From NCBI RefSeq assembly GCF_014656215.1, contig NZ_BNBZ01000004.1, forward strand, positions 1-64,000: a stretch of DNA of 64,000 bases, read 5' to 3'. Within the stretch, counting starts at the first letter, position 1, and every line of letters begins with the position of its first letter. Positions 45,983 through 54,222 of this stretch are shown here, one piece after another. The notes under the pieces were generated by a model. The model made no database searches. It was not told where the DNA came from and saw only the letters and a list, made by a program, of their open reading frames with translations. The position numbers and the translations under genes are program-made. Source of the DNA: Streptomyces zaomyceticus (GTDB taxonomy: Bacteria; Actinomycetota; Actinomycetes; Streptomycetales; Streptomycetaceae).

Positions 45983-46663
45983 CTAGGCGCCGACCGCCGC
46001 CCAGAAGTGACCGGTGATCTCGTCGAGGTACGCGCGCCCCTCGTCGCCGGTCGAGGCCGAGGCGCCCCAGCTGCTGGTCGCCGCCATCCGGGCGTGATAG
46101 TCGCTGTGCAGCCGCTGCAGGGCGAACTCCAGCGTCTGCCGGGGCAGCGGCACCATCTTCACCGCCGGTTTCACATACGCCTGCCAGCGGGTGGTGGCCG
46201 CGTCGCGGAGCAGTTCGGCGAGCCGCTCGTCGCCTCCGGTGGCGGTGATCAGGGCGCGGGGGCCGAGGCCGAGGACTTCCGCGAGGGTCGCCGTCTGGCG
46301 TTCGGTGCCGCGCCAGCGGCCCTCGTCCTCCATCTTCTGGTACGCGTGGGCCGCGACACCGACGCGCCGGGCCAGTTCCTCGGGGGCGAGTCCGCGCGCC
46401 ATCCGGTGCTCGCGGAGGGTGGTGGCGGCGGCGATCAGCTCGGCGGGGGAGCACCACAGGACGCCCGCGAGGGCGGTGAGCTCCTGTTCGCCGGGGACGG
46501 CCCGGCCGCGTTCCCAGGCGACGACGGTGTCGGGGGTGACCTGGAGGCCGTACTGCGCGCGCAGGCCGTACGCGACGTGTCCCGGGGCCATGCCGAGACC
46601 CTCACGGAGGCGGCGCGCGGCCAGGGCGTTGAAGGGTGGGGAGGGTTGGTGCACCCGCGTCAC
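45983..46663 (-). CDS. XRE-type regulator with two HTH domains
   Basis: A 226-residue protein with two successive helix-turn-helix units: residues ~10-75 (ALAARRLREGLGMAPGHVA, TVVAWERGRAVPGE) and ~80-145 (LREHRMARGLAPEELARRVGV, YQKMEDEGRW). The C-terminal part (YVKPAVKMVPLPRQTLEFALQRLHSDYHARM) is all-helical. GTG 46663 is chosen near the first conserved residues; no ribosome site is seen. Target and role unknown. Confidence 0.75.
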   Translation of the reverse strand: MTRVHQPSPPFNALAARRLREGLGMAPGHVAYGLRAQYGLQVTPDTVVAWERGRAVPGEQELTALAGVLWCSPAELIAAATTLREHRMARGLAPEELARRVGVAAHAYQKMEDEGRWRGTERQTATLAEVLGLGPRALITATGGDERLAELLRDAATTRWQAYVKPAVKMVPLPRQTLEFALQRLHSDYHARMAATSSWGASASTGDEGRAYLDEITGHFWAAVGA

Positions 46664-46814
46664 GGTAGGTGCGCAGGGTAACGGCTGGCTACGGTGTGTT
46701 CCCCCAAGGCCATGAGTTCGTAGGAACGTGGGAACCGGTCGGTAACCGGGCGTGGTCACCTTGGAAACGATCAGTGACCGAGGCTCTGACCTCAGAAAAC
46801 GACCAGGACGGCGA

Positions 46815-47510
46815 TCAGTGGCCGCGGGTCGGGCCGTCGAGCCAGCGGTACTGGAGCTCGGGCCGCCCGATCTGACCGTACTGCGGGGCGCGCACGGCCC
46901 GGCCCTCGGTCACCAGGTGTTCCAGATAGCGGCGGGCGGTGATCCGGGAGATCCCGACCACCGTGCCCGCCTCCGCGGCGGTCAGCCCGGCGGGTGTGGA
47001 CCGGAGGGTCCTGGTCACCGCCTCCAGGGTGGGCGCGCTCAGGCCCTTGGGGAGGGTGGCGGGGTGCGGGGCGCGGAGAGTGGCGAGCGCGCGGTCGACC
47101 TCGTCCTGCCCGGAGGCCTCCCCGGCGCTCGCCCGGAACTCGGCGTACCGGGCGAGCCGGTCCCGGAGGGTCGCGAAGGCGAAGGGCTTCAGGACGTACT
47201 GGACGACGCCGAGGGAGACGCCCTCGCGGACGATCGCCAGGTCGCGGGCGGAGGTCACGGCGATGACGTCGGCGGAGTGCCCGGCGGCGCGCAGGGCGCG
47301 CAGCAGCTGGAGGCCGTGGCCGTCGGGCAGATAGAGGTCCAGCAGGATCAGGTCGACGGGCGTCCGGTCGAGCACCCGTACGGCGGCGGCCCGCGAGTGG
47401 GCGACCCCGACGACGGTGAAGCCCTCGACCCGCCCCGCGTAGAGGGCGTGGGCGTCGGCGGCGACGGGGTCGTCCTCGACGACGAGGACCCGGAGGGGCT
47501 GCGCACTCAC
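46815..47510 (-). CDS. CitB/DcuR-type response regulator
   Basis: A 231-residue two-component regulator. Receiver domain residues 5-125: acidic pair D13/D14 (VVEDDP), phospho-acceptor Asp58 (LILLDLYLPDG), Lys108 (VLKPF). Residues ~160-230 are a winged HTH of the citrate/malate class (GLTAAEAGTVVGISRITARRYLEHLV). Its GTG overlaps the kinase stop by 4 nt. Likely controls the divergent dicarboxylate transporter at 49390. Confidence 0.92.
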   Translation of the reverse strand: MSAQPLRVLVVEDDPVAADAHALYAGRVEGFTVVGVAHSRAAAVRVLDRTPVDLILLDLYLPDGHGLQLLRALRAAGHSADVIAVTSARDLAIVREGVSLGVVQYVLKPFAFATLRDRLARYAEFRASAGEASGQDEVDRALATLRAPHPATLPKGLSAPTLEAVTRTLRSTPAGLTAAEAGTVVGISRITARRYLEHLVTEGRAVRAPQYGQIGRPELQYRWLDGPTRGH

Positions 47511-49204
47511 GCGGACACCTCCGAGGAGGAAGAGGGAGAGCGGAGGGGAGAGGCGGAGGGGGTGGTGGCGGAGAAGGAGGCGGGGTCGGGGTCGGCGGCC
47601 ACCGGCGTCGCCGTCCGCGCCGGCAGCGGAAGTCGTACGGTGAACTCCGCGCCGCCCTCGTCCGCGTCCGTGAGATCGAGCGTGCCCGAGGCGCGTGAGA
47701 CCGCCTGGCCGACCAGCGCCAGACCGAGGCCGCGGCCGGGTCCCCGGGTGGTCCAGCCCCGGCCCAGGACCACGTCCCGGTCGGCCGGGCGGACGCCGGG
47801 GCCGCTGTCGCCGACCCGCAGCAGCAGCTCGCCGTCACCGCTGCGGGCCGCGACCGTGACCGTCACGCGCGCCTGAGGGGTGCCGCTCACCGCCTCGACC
47901 GCGTTGTCGACGAGGTTGCCGAGGATCGTCACCAGGTCCCGGGACGGCAGGGTCGCCGGGACCAGTCCGTCGTCGATCCGGCTGTCCTCGGTGAGGACCA
48001 GCTCCACGCCCCGCTCGTTGGCCTGGGCCGCCTTGCCGAGGAGCAGCGCCGCGAGCACCGGCTCGCCGACGGCGTCCACGACCCGGTCGGTGAGGGCCTG
48101 GGCGAGTTCCAGTTCCGCCGTCGCGAACTCCACCGCCTCGGTCACCCGGCCCAGTTCGATGAGCGAGACGACGGTGTGCAGCCGGTTGGCCGCCTCGTGG
48201 GCCTGTGAGCGGAGTGCCTCGGTGAATCCCCGTTCGGAGTCCAATTCACCGGAAAGTGCCTGGAGTTCGGTCCGGTCCCGGAGGGTGGCGACGGTTCCGC
48301 GCCGCTCCCCGCCCACCACCGGGCGGGTGTTGACCACCAGGACCCGGTCAGCCGTCAGATGCGTCTCGTCCACGCGCGGCTCGGAGGACAGCAGGGCGCC
48401 CGTGAGCGTCGCGGGGAGGCCGAGTTCCGCCGCCGGCCTGCCCACCACCCCCTCGTCCAGGCCGAGCAGCTCCCGTGCCCCGTCGTTGATGAGGGCGATC
48501 CGGCGCCGCCCGTCGAGCATCACGAGCCCTTCGCGGACCGCGTGCAGCGCGGCCTCGTGGTAGTCGTGCATACGGCTCAGCTGGGTCGCGTTCATGCCGT
48601 GGGTGTGGCGGCGCAGCCGTGCGTTGACCACGTACGTGCCGGCACCGCCGAGGGCGAGTGCCGCGCCCGCCATGCCGAGCAGGGCGGTGACCTGCTCCCG
48701 TACCTGCTCGCTGATCCTGTCGATGGTGATGCCCGCGCTGACCAGGGCGACGACCCGCCCGCCGTCGAAGACGGGCGCCACGGTGCGCACGGAGGGGCCG
48801 AGCACCCCGAGGTGGGTCTCGGAGTAGGTCCGGCCCGCCGCGGCCTGCTCGATGTGGCCGAGGTACGTCCGGCCGATCTGCTCGGGCTCGGGGTGGGTCC
48901 AGCGGGTGCCGTCCGGGGCCATGATCACCACGAAGGCGACGTCCGCGTGGCGGCGCAGCGACTCGGCGTACGGCTGGAGCGCCGCCGTCGGGTCGGCCGA
49001 GCGGGCCGCGGCGACCACGGACGGGGAGTCGGCGACGGCCGCGGCGGTCGAGGTGGCCTGGCGCCGCGCGGTCTCCTCGGCTTGCGCCAGGTCCGTGACG
49101 TACGCGAAGACCGCGCACCCCGCCACGACGACGGCCACGAGCACGACCTGCATGGCGAAGAGCTGGCCGGCCAGGCTGCGGGGGTGGGGGAGGCGGAGAC
49201 GCAT
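47507..49204 (-). CDS. CitA/DcuS-type sensor histidine kinase
   Basis: A 565-residue membrane kinase. TM1 at ~18-38, an extracytoplasmic PDC/CitA-like sensor (40-171), TM2 at ~172-193, a PAS domain (~210-315), the phospho-His H336 in RSQAHEAANRLH and an HATPase domain (N-box NLVDNAVEA, GDSGPGV, GRGLGLALV). The class senses C4-dicarboxylates or citrate. It is divergent from a dctA-type transporter, which supports that ligand. ATG 49204 is the consensus start; the frame continues upstream. A Ser/Pro-rich tail ends it. Confidence 0.92.
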   Translation of the reverse strand: MRLRLPHPRSLAGQLFAMQVVLVAVVVAGCAVFAYVTDLAQAEETARRQATSTAAAVADSPSVVAAARSADPTAALQPYAESLRRHADVAFVVIMAPDGTRWTHPEPEQIGRTYLGHIEQAAAGRTYSETHLGVLGPSVRTVAPVFDGGRVVALVSAGITIDRISEQVREQVTALLGMAGAALALGGAGTYVVNARLRRHTHGMNATQLSRMHDYHEAALHAVREGLVMLDGRRRIALINDGARELLGLDEGVVGRPAAELGLPATLTGALLSSEPRVDETHLTADRVLVVNTRPVVGGERRGTVATLRDRTELQALSGELDSERGFTEALRSQAHEAANRLHTVVSLIELGRVTEAVEFATAELELAQALTDRVVDAVGEPVLAALLLGKAAQANERGVELVLTEDSRIDDGLVPATLPSRDLVTILGNLVDNAVEAVSGTPQARVTVTVAARSGDGELLLRVGDSGPGVRPADRDVVLGRGWTTRGPGRGLGLALVGQAVSRASGTLDLTDADEGGAEFTVRLPLPARTATPVAADPDPASFSATTPSASPLRSPSSSSEVSA

Positions 49205-49281
49205 GCGGGTAAGTGTGCACGGCGGAATTTGCGCGGAGGCATTGCGTTCCCGAATCGTTCCCTTCGCTCCCGCCCCGCCGT

Positions 49282-49326
49282 CGTTTCGGTCGTGAACGAA
49301 ACGTACGCAACCGTGACCCCGGTCAC
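49282..49326. promoter_or_regulatory. Operator candidates between kinase and dctA
   Basis: CGTTTCG-N8-CGAAACG (49282-49303) and GTGACC-CC-GGTCAC (49313-49326) are two perfect inverted repeats in the divergent promoter region. The response regulator is the obvious candidate to bind one of them. Confidence 0.5.
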
Positions 49327-49389
49327 AGGCTGATGGATAGTCGCGGAGTCCACCGGGACGTGGACACCCATCAGCACGAGGAGGACCCC

Positions 49390-50742
49390 GTGGCCGCACG
49401 ACGGGACCGTACCCACTATCTGTATCTGGCAGTCATCGGAGCCGTACTGCTCGGCATCGCGGTCGGCTTCCTGGCCCCCGGCGTCGCCGTCGAGCTCAAG
49501 CCGCTGGGCACCGGCTTCGTCAATCTGATCAAGATGATGATCTCGCCGATCATCTTCTGCACGATCGTGCTCGGCGTCGGATCGGTCCGGAAGGCCGCCA
49601 AGGTCGGCGCGGTCGGCGGTCTCGCCCTCGGCTACTTCATGGTCATGTCGACCGTCGCACTCGCGATCGGCCTGGTCGTCGGCAACCTCCTGGAGCCCGG
49701 CTCCGGGCTCCATCTCACCAAGGAGCTCGCCGAGGCGGGCGCCAAGCAGGCCGAGGGGGCGAGCGAGTCCACGCCGGACTTCCTGCTCGGGATCATCCCC
49801 AAGACCCTCGTCTCCGCCTTCACCGAGGGCGAAGTCCTCCAGACGCTCCTCGTCGCCCTGCTCGCCGGTTTCGCGCTCCAGGCCATGGGCGCCGCGGGCG
49901 AACCGGTCCTGCGTGGCATCGGGCACATCCAGCGCCTCGTCTTCCGCATTCTCGGCATGATCATGTGGGCGGCCCCCGTCGGCGCGTTCGGAGCGATCGC
50001 GGCCGTCGTCGGCGCGACCGGCGTCGACGCGCTCAAGTCCCTCGCCGTCATCATGATCGGCTTCTATCTGACCTGCGGACTCTTCGTCTTCGTCGTCCTC
50101 GGGGCGCTCCTCAGGCTGGTCGCCGGGATCAACATCTGGTCCCTGCTCAGGTACCTGGGCCGCGAGTTCCTGCTGATCCTCTCCACCTCCTCCTCGGAGT
50201 CGGCGCTGCCCCGTCTCATCGCGAAGATGGAGCACCTCGGCGTCAGCAAGCCGGTCGTCGGCATCACCGTGCCGACCGGCTACTCCTTCAACCTCGACGG
50301 CACCGCGATCTACCTCACGATGGCGTCGCTCTTCGTCGCCGAGGCGATGGGCGACCCGCTGTCGGTCGGTGAGCAGATCTCGCTCCTCGTCTTCATGATC
50401 ATCGCCTCGAAGGGTGCCGCGGGCGTCACCGGCGCCGGTCTCGCCACCCTCGCGGGCGGCCTCCAGTCGCACCGGCCCGAGCTGGTCGACGGAGTGGGCC
50501 TGATCGTCGGCATCGACCGCTTCATGAGTGAGGCCCGCGCCCTCACCAACTTCGCGGGCAACGCCGTCGCCACCGTCCTCGTCGGCACCTGGACGAAGGA
50601 GATCGACCGGGCCCGGGTCTCCGAGGTCCTCGCCGGCCGGGTCCCCTTCGACGAGAAGACCCTCATCGACGACCACGCCCCGGCCCCGGTCCCGGACCAG
50701 CGGGCCGAGGAGGGCGAGGAGAAGGCGCGCGCGGGCGTCTGA
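49390..50742 (+). CDS. dctA: DctA-type C4-dicarboxylate:cation symporter
   Basis: A 450-residue DAACS-family transporter taking up succinate, fumarate and malate with protons or sodium. About eight helices plus hairpin loops; signatures SSSESALPRLI (HP1), GYSFNLDGTAIY (TM7) and ASKGAAGVTG (HP2) are intact. GTG 49390 follows GAGGAGG; the longer frame is not supported. Regulated, by inference, by the adjacent divergent two-component system. Confidence 0.92.
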   Translation: MAARRDRTHYLYLAVIGAVLLGIAVGFLAPGVAVELKPLGTGFVNLIKMMISPIIFCTIVLGVGSVRKAAKVGAVGGLALGYFMVMSTVALAIGLVVGNLLEPGSGLHLTKELAEAGAKQAEGASESTPDFLLGIIPKTLVSAFTEGEVLQTLLVALLAGFALQAMGAAGEPVLRGIGHIQRLVFRILGMIMWAAPVGAFGAIAAVVGATGVDALKSLAVIMIGFYLTCGLFVFVVLGALLRLVAGINIWSLLRYLGREFLLILSTSSSESALPRLIAKMEHLGVSKPVVGITVPTGYSFNLDGTAIYLTMASLFVAEAMGDPLSVGEQISLLVFMIIASKGAAGVTGAGLATLAGGLQSHRPELVDGVGLIVGIDRFMSEARALTNFAGNAVATVLVGTWTKEIDRARVSEVLAGRVPFDEKTLIDDHAPAPVPDQRAEEGEEKARAGV

Positions 50743-50832
50743 AGTCCGGGTCCCGGGCCTTGAGCCGGATCCGGGCCCCGGGAGAGGGGCGGCCCCCGCC
50801 GGGGCCGCCCCTCTTCGTCCGCCGCGCGTCCC

Positions 50833-51717
50833 TCAGGGGCCGTCCAGTTCCGCCAGCTCCTCACGGGTGAGCGGCAGCCCGGTCGCGGCGGCCGAGTCCC
50901 GTACGGACTCCGGCCGGCTCGCACCCGGGATCGGCAGGACGGTCTCCGTACGGGCGAGCAGCCAGGCCAGCGCCACTCGCTGAGGGCTGACGCCGTGGGC
51001 CCGGGCCACCCGGTGGAAGGCCCCGAACGCCGGGTCCTCCTCCTGGGCGGACGTGCCGTCGAGGGAGCTGCGCGAGATCCCGCCCAGCGGGCTCCACGGC
51101 AGGAAGGCCAGGCCGAGCTCCGCGCAGAGCCGCAGCTCCGCCTCGCTCGTGCGCACCGCCGGTGAGTAGCGGTTCTGTACGGAGACCAGCCGGTCGCCCA
51201 GGATCTCGCGGGCGAGCAGGATCTGCGCCGTGTCGACGTTGGAGATCCCGGCGAGCCGGACCGTCCCCGCGTCCAGCAGCTCCCTCAGCGCGCCGAGGGA
51301 TTCGGCGTACGGGACGGCGGGGTCCGGCTTGTGCAGCTGGTAGAGGCCGATCGGCGCGGAGCCGAGCCGTCGCGCCGAGGCCTCCGCGGCCCGCCGCAGA
51401 TGCCCGGGCCGGCCGTCCACGGTCCAGCCGCCGTCGGGCGCCCGGCCCCGCCCGCCCTTCGTCGCCACGAGGACGTCGTCCACCCGGCCCCCGTACGAGG
51501 CGAGGGCCCGGGCCACGAGCAGTTCGCCCTCGCCGGGCCTGCCGTCCGGCGGGTGATAGGAGTCGGCGGTGTCGAGCAGGGTCACTCCCGCGTCGAGGGC
51601 CGCGTGCACGGTGGCCACGGCCCTCGCCTCGTCCGGCCGGCCCTCGACGGAGAGCGGCATCGTGCCGAGCCCGACGGCTCCCACCCGTACGTCCCCCAGC
51701 ATCCGGAACCGTGTCAT
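50833..51717 (-). CDS. Aldo/keto reductase
   Basis: A 294-residue NADPH-dependent TIM-barrel reductase. The tetrad is visible: Asp and Tyr in LLDTADSYHP, Lys in VATKGG, His in LYQLHKPD; cofactor region AGISNVD and PIPGASRPESV. Substrate unknown. ATG 51717 overlaps the stop of the upstream epimerase-like gene by 4 nt (ATGA), so the two are coupled and probably act in one pathway. Confidence 0.9.
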   Translation of the reverse strand: MTRFRMLGDVRVGAVGLGTMPLSVEGRPDEARAVATVHAALDAGVTLLDTADSYHPPDGRPGEGELLVARALASYGGRVDDVLVATKGGRGRAPDGGWTVDGRPGHLRRAAEASARRLGSAPIGLYQLHKPDPAVPYAESLGALRELLDAGTVRLAGISNVDTAQILLAREILGDRLVSVQNRYSPAVRTSEAELRLCAELGLAFLPWSPLGGISRSSLDGTSAQEEDPAFGAFHRVARAHGVSPQRVALAWLLARTETVLPIPGASRPESVRDSAAATGLPLTREELAELDGP

Positions 51718-52616
51718 TCCCCGCTCCCCCCGACCGTCTCGGCCACCGCCCGCGCGAGCCACTCACCGGAATGCGAGAAGGAATAACCGAGCTCCGTCGC
51801 ACGGGAGTTGTCCATGGCGTACGAGCGGGCGAAGGAGAACGGCGAGACCTCGCCGACCTCGACCTCCCGGAAGACCGTCCGGCCGCCCACCCGCTTCTCC
51901 ACCTCCGCGCAGATCTCCGCCGTGGTCAGCGGCCCGTGGGAATGGGCGTTCACGGGGCCGGTGAATTCGGCGTCGACCGCCCAGGCGAGAAAAGCGGCGA
52001 TCTCCTCGACGTACACATAGGTCGCGGGACGGTTCACCACCGGTACGGCGATCGGCTCGCCCGCCCGGACGCGCCGCGCGTAGTGGTCGAGCCGGCCGGT
52101 GAAGTCGTCGGAGCCGCCGAGCACATGGGCCACCCGTACCGACGTCCACGCGAACGGCGGCGCGGCCGCGAAGACCGCCTCGGCCTGCCGCTTCCCCTCC
52201 CCGTAGTGCGCCTCGCGGTACACCGGGTCGTCCCAGGCCGGGCCCGTGTCGACGGTCACCGCGGACAGGTCGAGGGCGTCCTCGGCGACCGGCGTGGCCG
52301 AGTCCTCGTACTCGTACACCTCCACCGTCGACGTCATGACATAGCGCCGGGCGCGCGTCCCGAACACCCGCCGGGCGATCTCCGCCTGGCGCGGCGTGTA
52401 GCAGACCTGGTCCACGACGGCGTCGAAGGAACGGCCCGCGAGAACGGATTCCAGCGCGGATTCGTCGTCGCGGTCGGCGACGAGGTGCTCGATTCCCTCC
52501 GGGGTGCCGGAAGAGCCCCGATTGAGAACGGTGATCCGATGCCCGGATTCCCTCAGCAGAGCGATGAGCCGTTTGCCGAAATAGCGATTCCCGCCGATGA
52601 CCAGAACGTCCTTCAT
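51714..52616 (-). CDS. NAD-dependent epimerase/reductase (extended SDR)
   Basis: A 300-residue Rossmann protein. MKDVLVIGGNRYFGKRL holds the dinucleotide motif; YGEGKRQAE carries Tyr-x3-Lys. Such proteins reduce or epimerise nucleotide sugars or related carbonyls; the exact substrate is not evident. GGGAG lies 7 nt before ATG 52616. Coupled to the aldo/keto reductase. Divergent from the Lrp regulator across an inverted repeat. Confidence 0.85.
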   Translation of the reverse strand: MKDVLVIGGNRYFGKRLIALLRESGHRITVLNRGSSGTPEGIEHLVADRDDESALESVLAGRSFDAVVDQVCYTPRQAEIARRVFGTRARRYVMTSTVEVYEYEDSATPVAEDALDLSAVTVDTGPAWDDPVYREAHYGEGKRQAEAVFAAAPPFAWTSVRVAHVLGGSDDFTGRLDHYARRVRAGEPIAVPVVNRPATYVYVEEIAAFLAWAVDAEFTGPVNAHSHGPLTTAEICAEVEKRVGGRTVFREVEVGEVSPFSFARSYAMDNSRATELGYSFSHSGEWLARAVAETVGGSGE

Positions 52617-52626
52617 TTCCAACTCC

Positions 52627-52644
52627 CTTGTCTCACCGGACAAG
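52627..52644. promoter_or_regulatory. Inverted repeat CTTGTC-N6-GACAAG
   Basis: Perfect 6-bp arms in the 64-bp divergent gap between the epimerase and Lrp genes; a likely Lrp/AsnC binding site serving both directions. Confidence 0.6.
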
Positions 52645-52680
52645 TGTTACGTTGATCCGTCGCCGTCTGAAGGGGAGAAC

Positions 52681-53205
52681 ATGGGAGTCCCGGCCGCCGC
52701 ACCGAAGGAACCACGGCATACGCGTTCCGTCACCGACGAAACCTCGGCGGCCGCCTTCGACGCCATCGACCGGCAGATCCTGGACCTCCTGCAGACCGAC
52801 GGCCGCATCAAGCTCAGCGAACTCGGCCGCCGGGTCCGGCTCAGTCCCGCGGCCGTCACCGAGCGCGTCCGCCGCCTGGAGACGGGCGGGGCGGTCACCG
52901 GCTACGGCGCCCATGTCTCCCCGGCCCGGCTCGGCTACGGCATCCAGGCCTTCATCAGGGTGAACCCGCACGGCGGCTACACCCTGAAGCACCCGCGGAC
53001 CCTGGAACTGACCGCCCGCCCCGAGGTGATCGAGGTGCACCACGTGGTCGGCGAGGACTGCTGGATCCTCAAGGTCGCCGTCACCGACACCATCCACCTG
53101 GAAGAGGTCCTGGAGCAGACCTCGGCGCTCGGCCGGACCACGACCTCGATCGTGCTCTCCTCCCCGGTCGGGCGGAAACCCCTGCTGCCGCCCGGCCGCG
53201 CCTGA
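52681..53205 (+). CDS. Lrp/AsnC-family regulator
   Basis: A 174-residue regulator. HTH at residues ~25-75 (DAIDRQILDLLQTDGRIKLSELGRRV, SPAAVTERVRRLE) and a RAM ligand domain (~90-160; GEDCWILKVAVTD). Usually binds amino acids. AAGGGGAG precedes ATG 52681. It probably regulates the divergent epimerase-aldo/keto reductase operon via the CTTGTC repeat. Confidence 0.92.
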   Translation: MGVPAAAPKEPRHTRSVTDETSAAAFDAIDRQILDLLQTDGRIKLSELGRRVRLSPAAVTERVRRLETGGAVTGYGAHVSPARLGYGIQAFIRVNPHGGYTLKHPRTLELTARPEVIEVHHVVGEDCWILKVAVTDTIHLEEVLEQTSALGRTTTSIVLSSPVGRKPLLPPGRA

Positions 53206-53222
53206 CGTCCTGCCCCGACCTC

Positions 53223-53253
53223 TTGCCCTGACGTCGGCGTCAAGGCCTACGGT
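53223..53253 (+). promoter_or_regulatory. MerR-type promoter, 19-bp spacer, leaderless
   Basis: TTGCCC (53223) and TACGGT (53248) are separated by 19 bp with a TGACG-TCGG-CGTCA palindrome (53229-53242) in the spacer, the classic MerR layout. The ATG follows 7 nt after the -10 box. Confidence 0.65.
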
Positions 53254-53260
53254 CGGGGAC

Positions 53261-53698
53261 ATGCGCATCGGAGAGCTGGCCGAGCGGGCCGGAACCACCA
53301 CGCGGACTCTGCGGTACTACGAGTCCAGGGGGCTTCTCACCGCCCGGCGTACGGAGCAGGGGCACCGCACGTACGACGAGAACGACCTGCGGCTCCTCCA
53401 GCAGATCAGGACCTTGCAGGACTTCGGGTTCGAGCTGGAGGAGACACGGCCGTTCGTCGACTGCCTGCGCGCGGGTCACCCGGCGGGGGACGCCTGTCCC
53501 GCCTCGATCGCCGTCTACCGGCGGAAGGTCGCGGAGCTGGACGGGCTCATCGAGCAGCTTCGGGCGGTGCGCGCCGAGGTGGGCGCCCAGCTGTTGCGGG
53601 CCGAGGCGGAACTTCCGCTCGGCCCGGAGCCCCGGTGCGAGCTCGGCACGGAGTGGGACACGGAAACAGCGGAGACGACGGAGGGACGACGGGGATGA
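53261..53698 (+). CDS. MerR-family regulator
   Basis: A 145-residue regulator. Winged HTH residues 1-70 (MRIGELAERAGTTTRTLRYYESRGLL), dimer helix ~75-110. The effector part contains two Cys (FVDCLRAGHPAGDACP), possibly a redox or thiol/metal sensor. It activates from an over-long 19-bp spacer promoter upstream of itself. Stop overlaps the thioredoxin start (ATGA), implying redox-related autocontrol. Effector not known. Confidence 0.9.
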   Translation: MRIGELAERAGTTTRTLRYYESRGLLTARRTEQGHRTYDENDLRLLQQIRTLQDFGFELEETRPFVDCLRAGHPAGDACPASIAVYRRKVAELDGLIEQLRAVRAEVGAQLLRAEAELPLGPEPRCELGTEWDTETAETTEGRRG

Positions 53699-54045
53699 GG
53701 ACGTACGCGGAGGGTGTGGCCCGGGTCACGGACGCGGACTTCGGTGCGGAGGTGCTGGACTCCGCTCTGCCGGTCCTGGTGAAGTTCACGGCGGAGTGGT
53801 GCGGGCCGTGCCGGCAGCTGAACCCGGTGCTCGGCGCGATCGCCGCGGAGGAGGCGGAGCGCCTCCGGATCGTCGAGATCGACGTGGACCGGAACCCGGG
53901 GACGACCCTGCGGTACGGGGTGCTCGCGACGCCCACGCTCATGGTGTTCCGGGCGGGCGAGCCGGTGAAGTCCCTGGTGGGCGCCCGCCCGAAGCGCCGC
54001 CTCCTGGCGGAGCTCGAGGACGTGCTCGGCCGGGCCGTCTCCTAG
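53695..54045 (+). CDS. Thioredoxin
   Basis: A 116-residue thioredoxin with WCGPC (Cys36, Cys39) and cis-Pro in ATPTLMVF. Reduces protein disulfides in the cytoplasm with thioredoxin reductase. Translationally coupled to the MerR gene. Followed by a hairpin. Its MerR partner suggests induction by thiol stress or an electrophile. Confidence 0.93.
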   Translation: MRTYAEGVARVTDADFGAEVLDSALPVLVKFTAEWCGPCRQLNPVLGAIAAEEAERLRIVEIDVDRNPGTTLRYGVLATPTLMVFRAGEPVKSLVGARPKRRLLAELEDVLGRAVS

Positions 54046-54098
54046 GGCTGCCGCACCGGACGGCCCCAGGGACGCCCGGTACTTCCGCAGGGCATACG

Positions 54099-54135
54099 GA
54101 AATACCCCGACTACAATTGACAGTCGGGGTATTTC
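54099..54135. terminator. Terminator after thioredoxin
   Basis: GAAATACCCCGACT / AGTCGGGGTATTTC, 14-bp perfect stem, 9-nt loop. The TTGACA of the next promoter overlaps its loop. Confidence 0.85.
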
Positions 54136-54147
54136 TTCGCGTATATT
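54117..54147 (+). promoter_or_regulatory. Promoter candidate for the helicase gene
   Basis: TTGACA (54117) and TATATT (54142) with a 19-bp spacer in an unusually AT-rich stretch. The 5' UTR would be ~70 nt. Confidence 0.45.
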
Positions 54148-54222
54148 AATGGATTCCGTGTCCGGAAACGCCACGGACGCAGAGAAGTTCAATAAACGCA
54201 CTGTATCGCGCCGGGAGTCGAA

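Noticed and set aside
54046..54222. Rifamycin-associated element upstream of the helicase
   Set aside because: No matching inverted repeat was seen; only a terminator and a TTGACA/TATATT promoter candidate.
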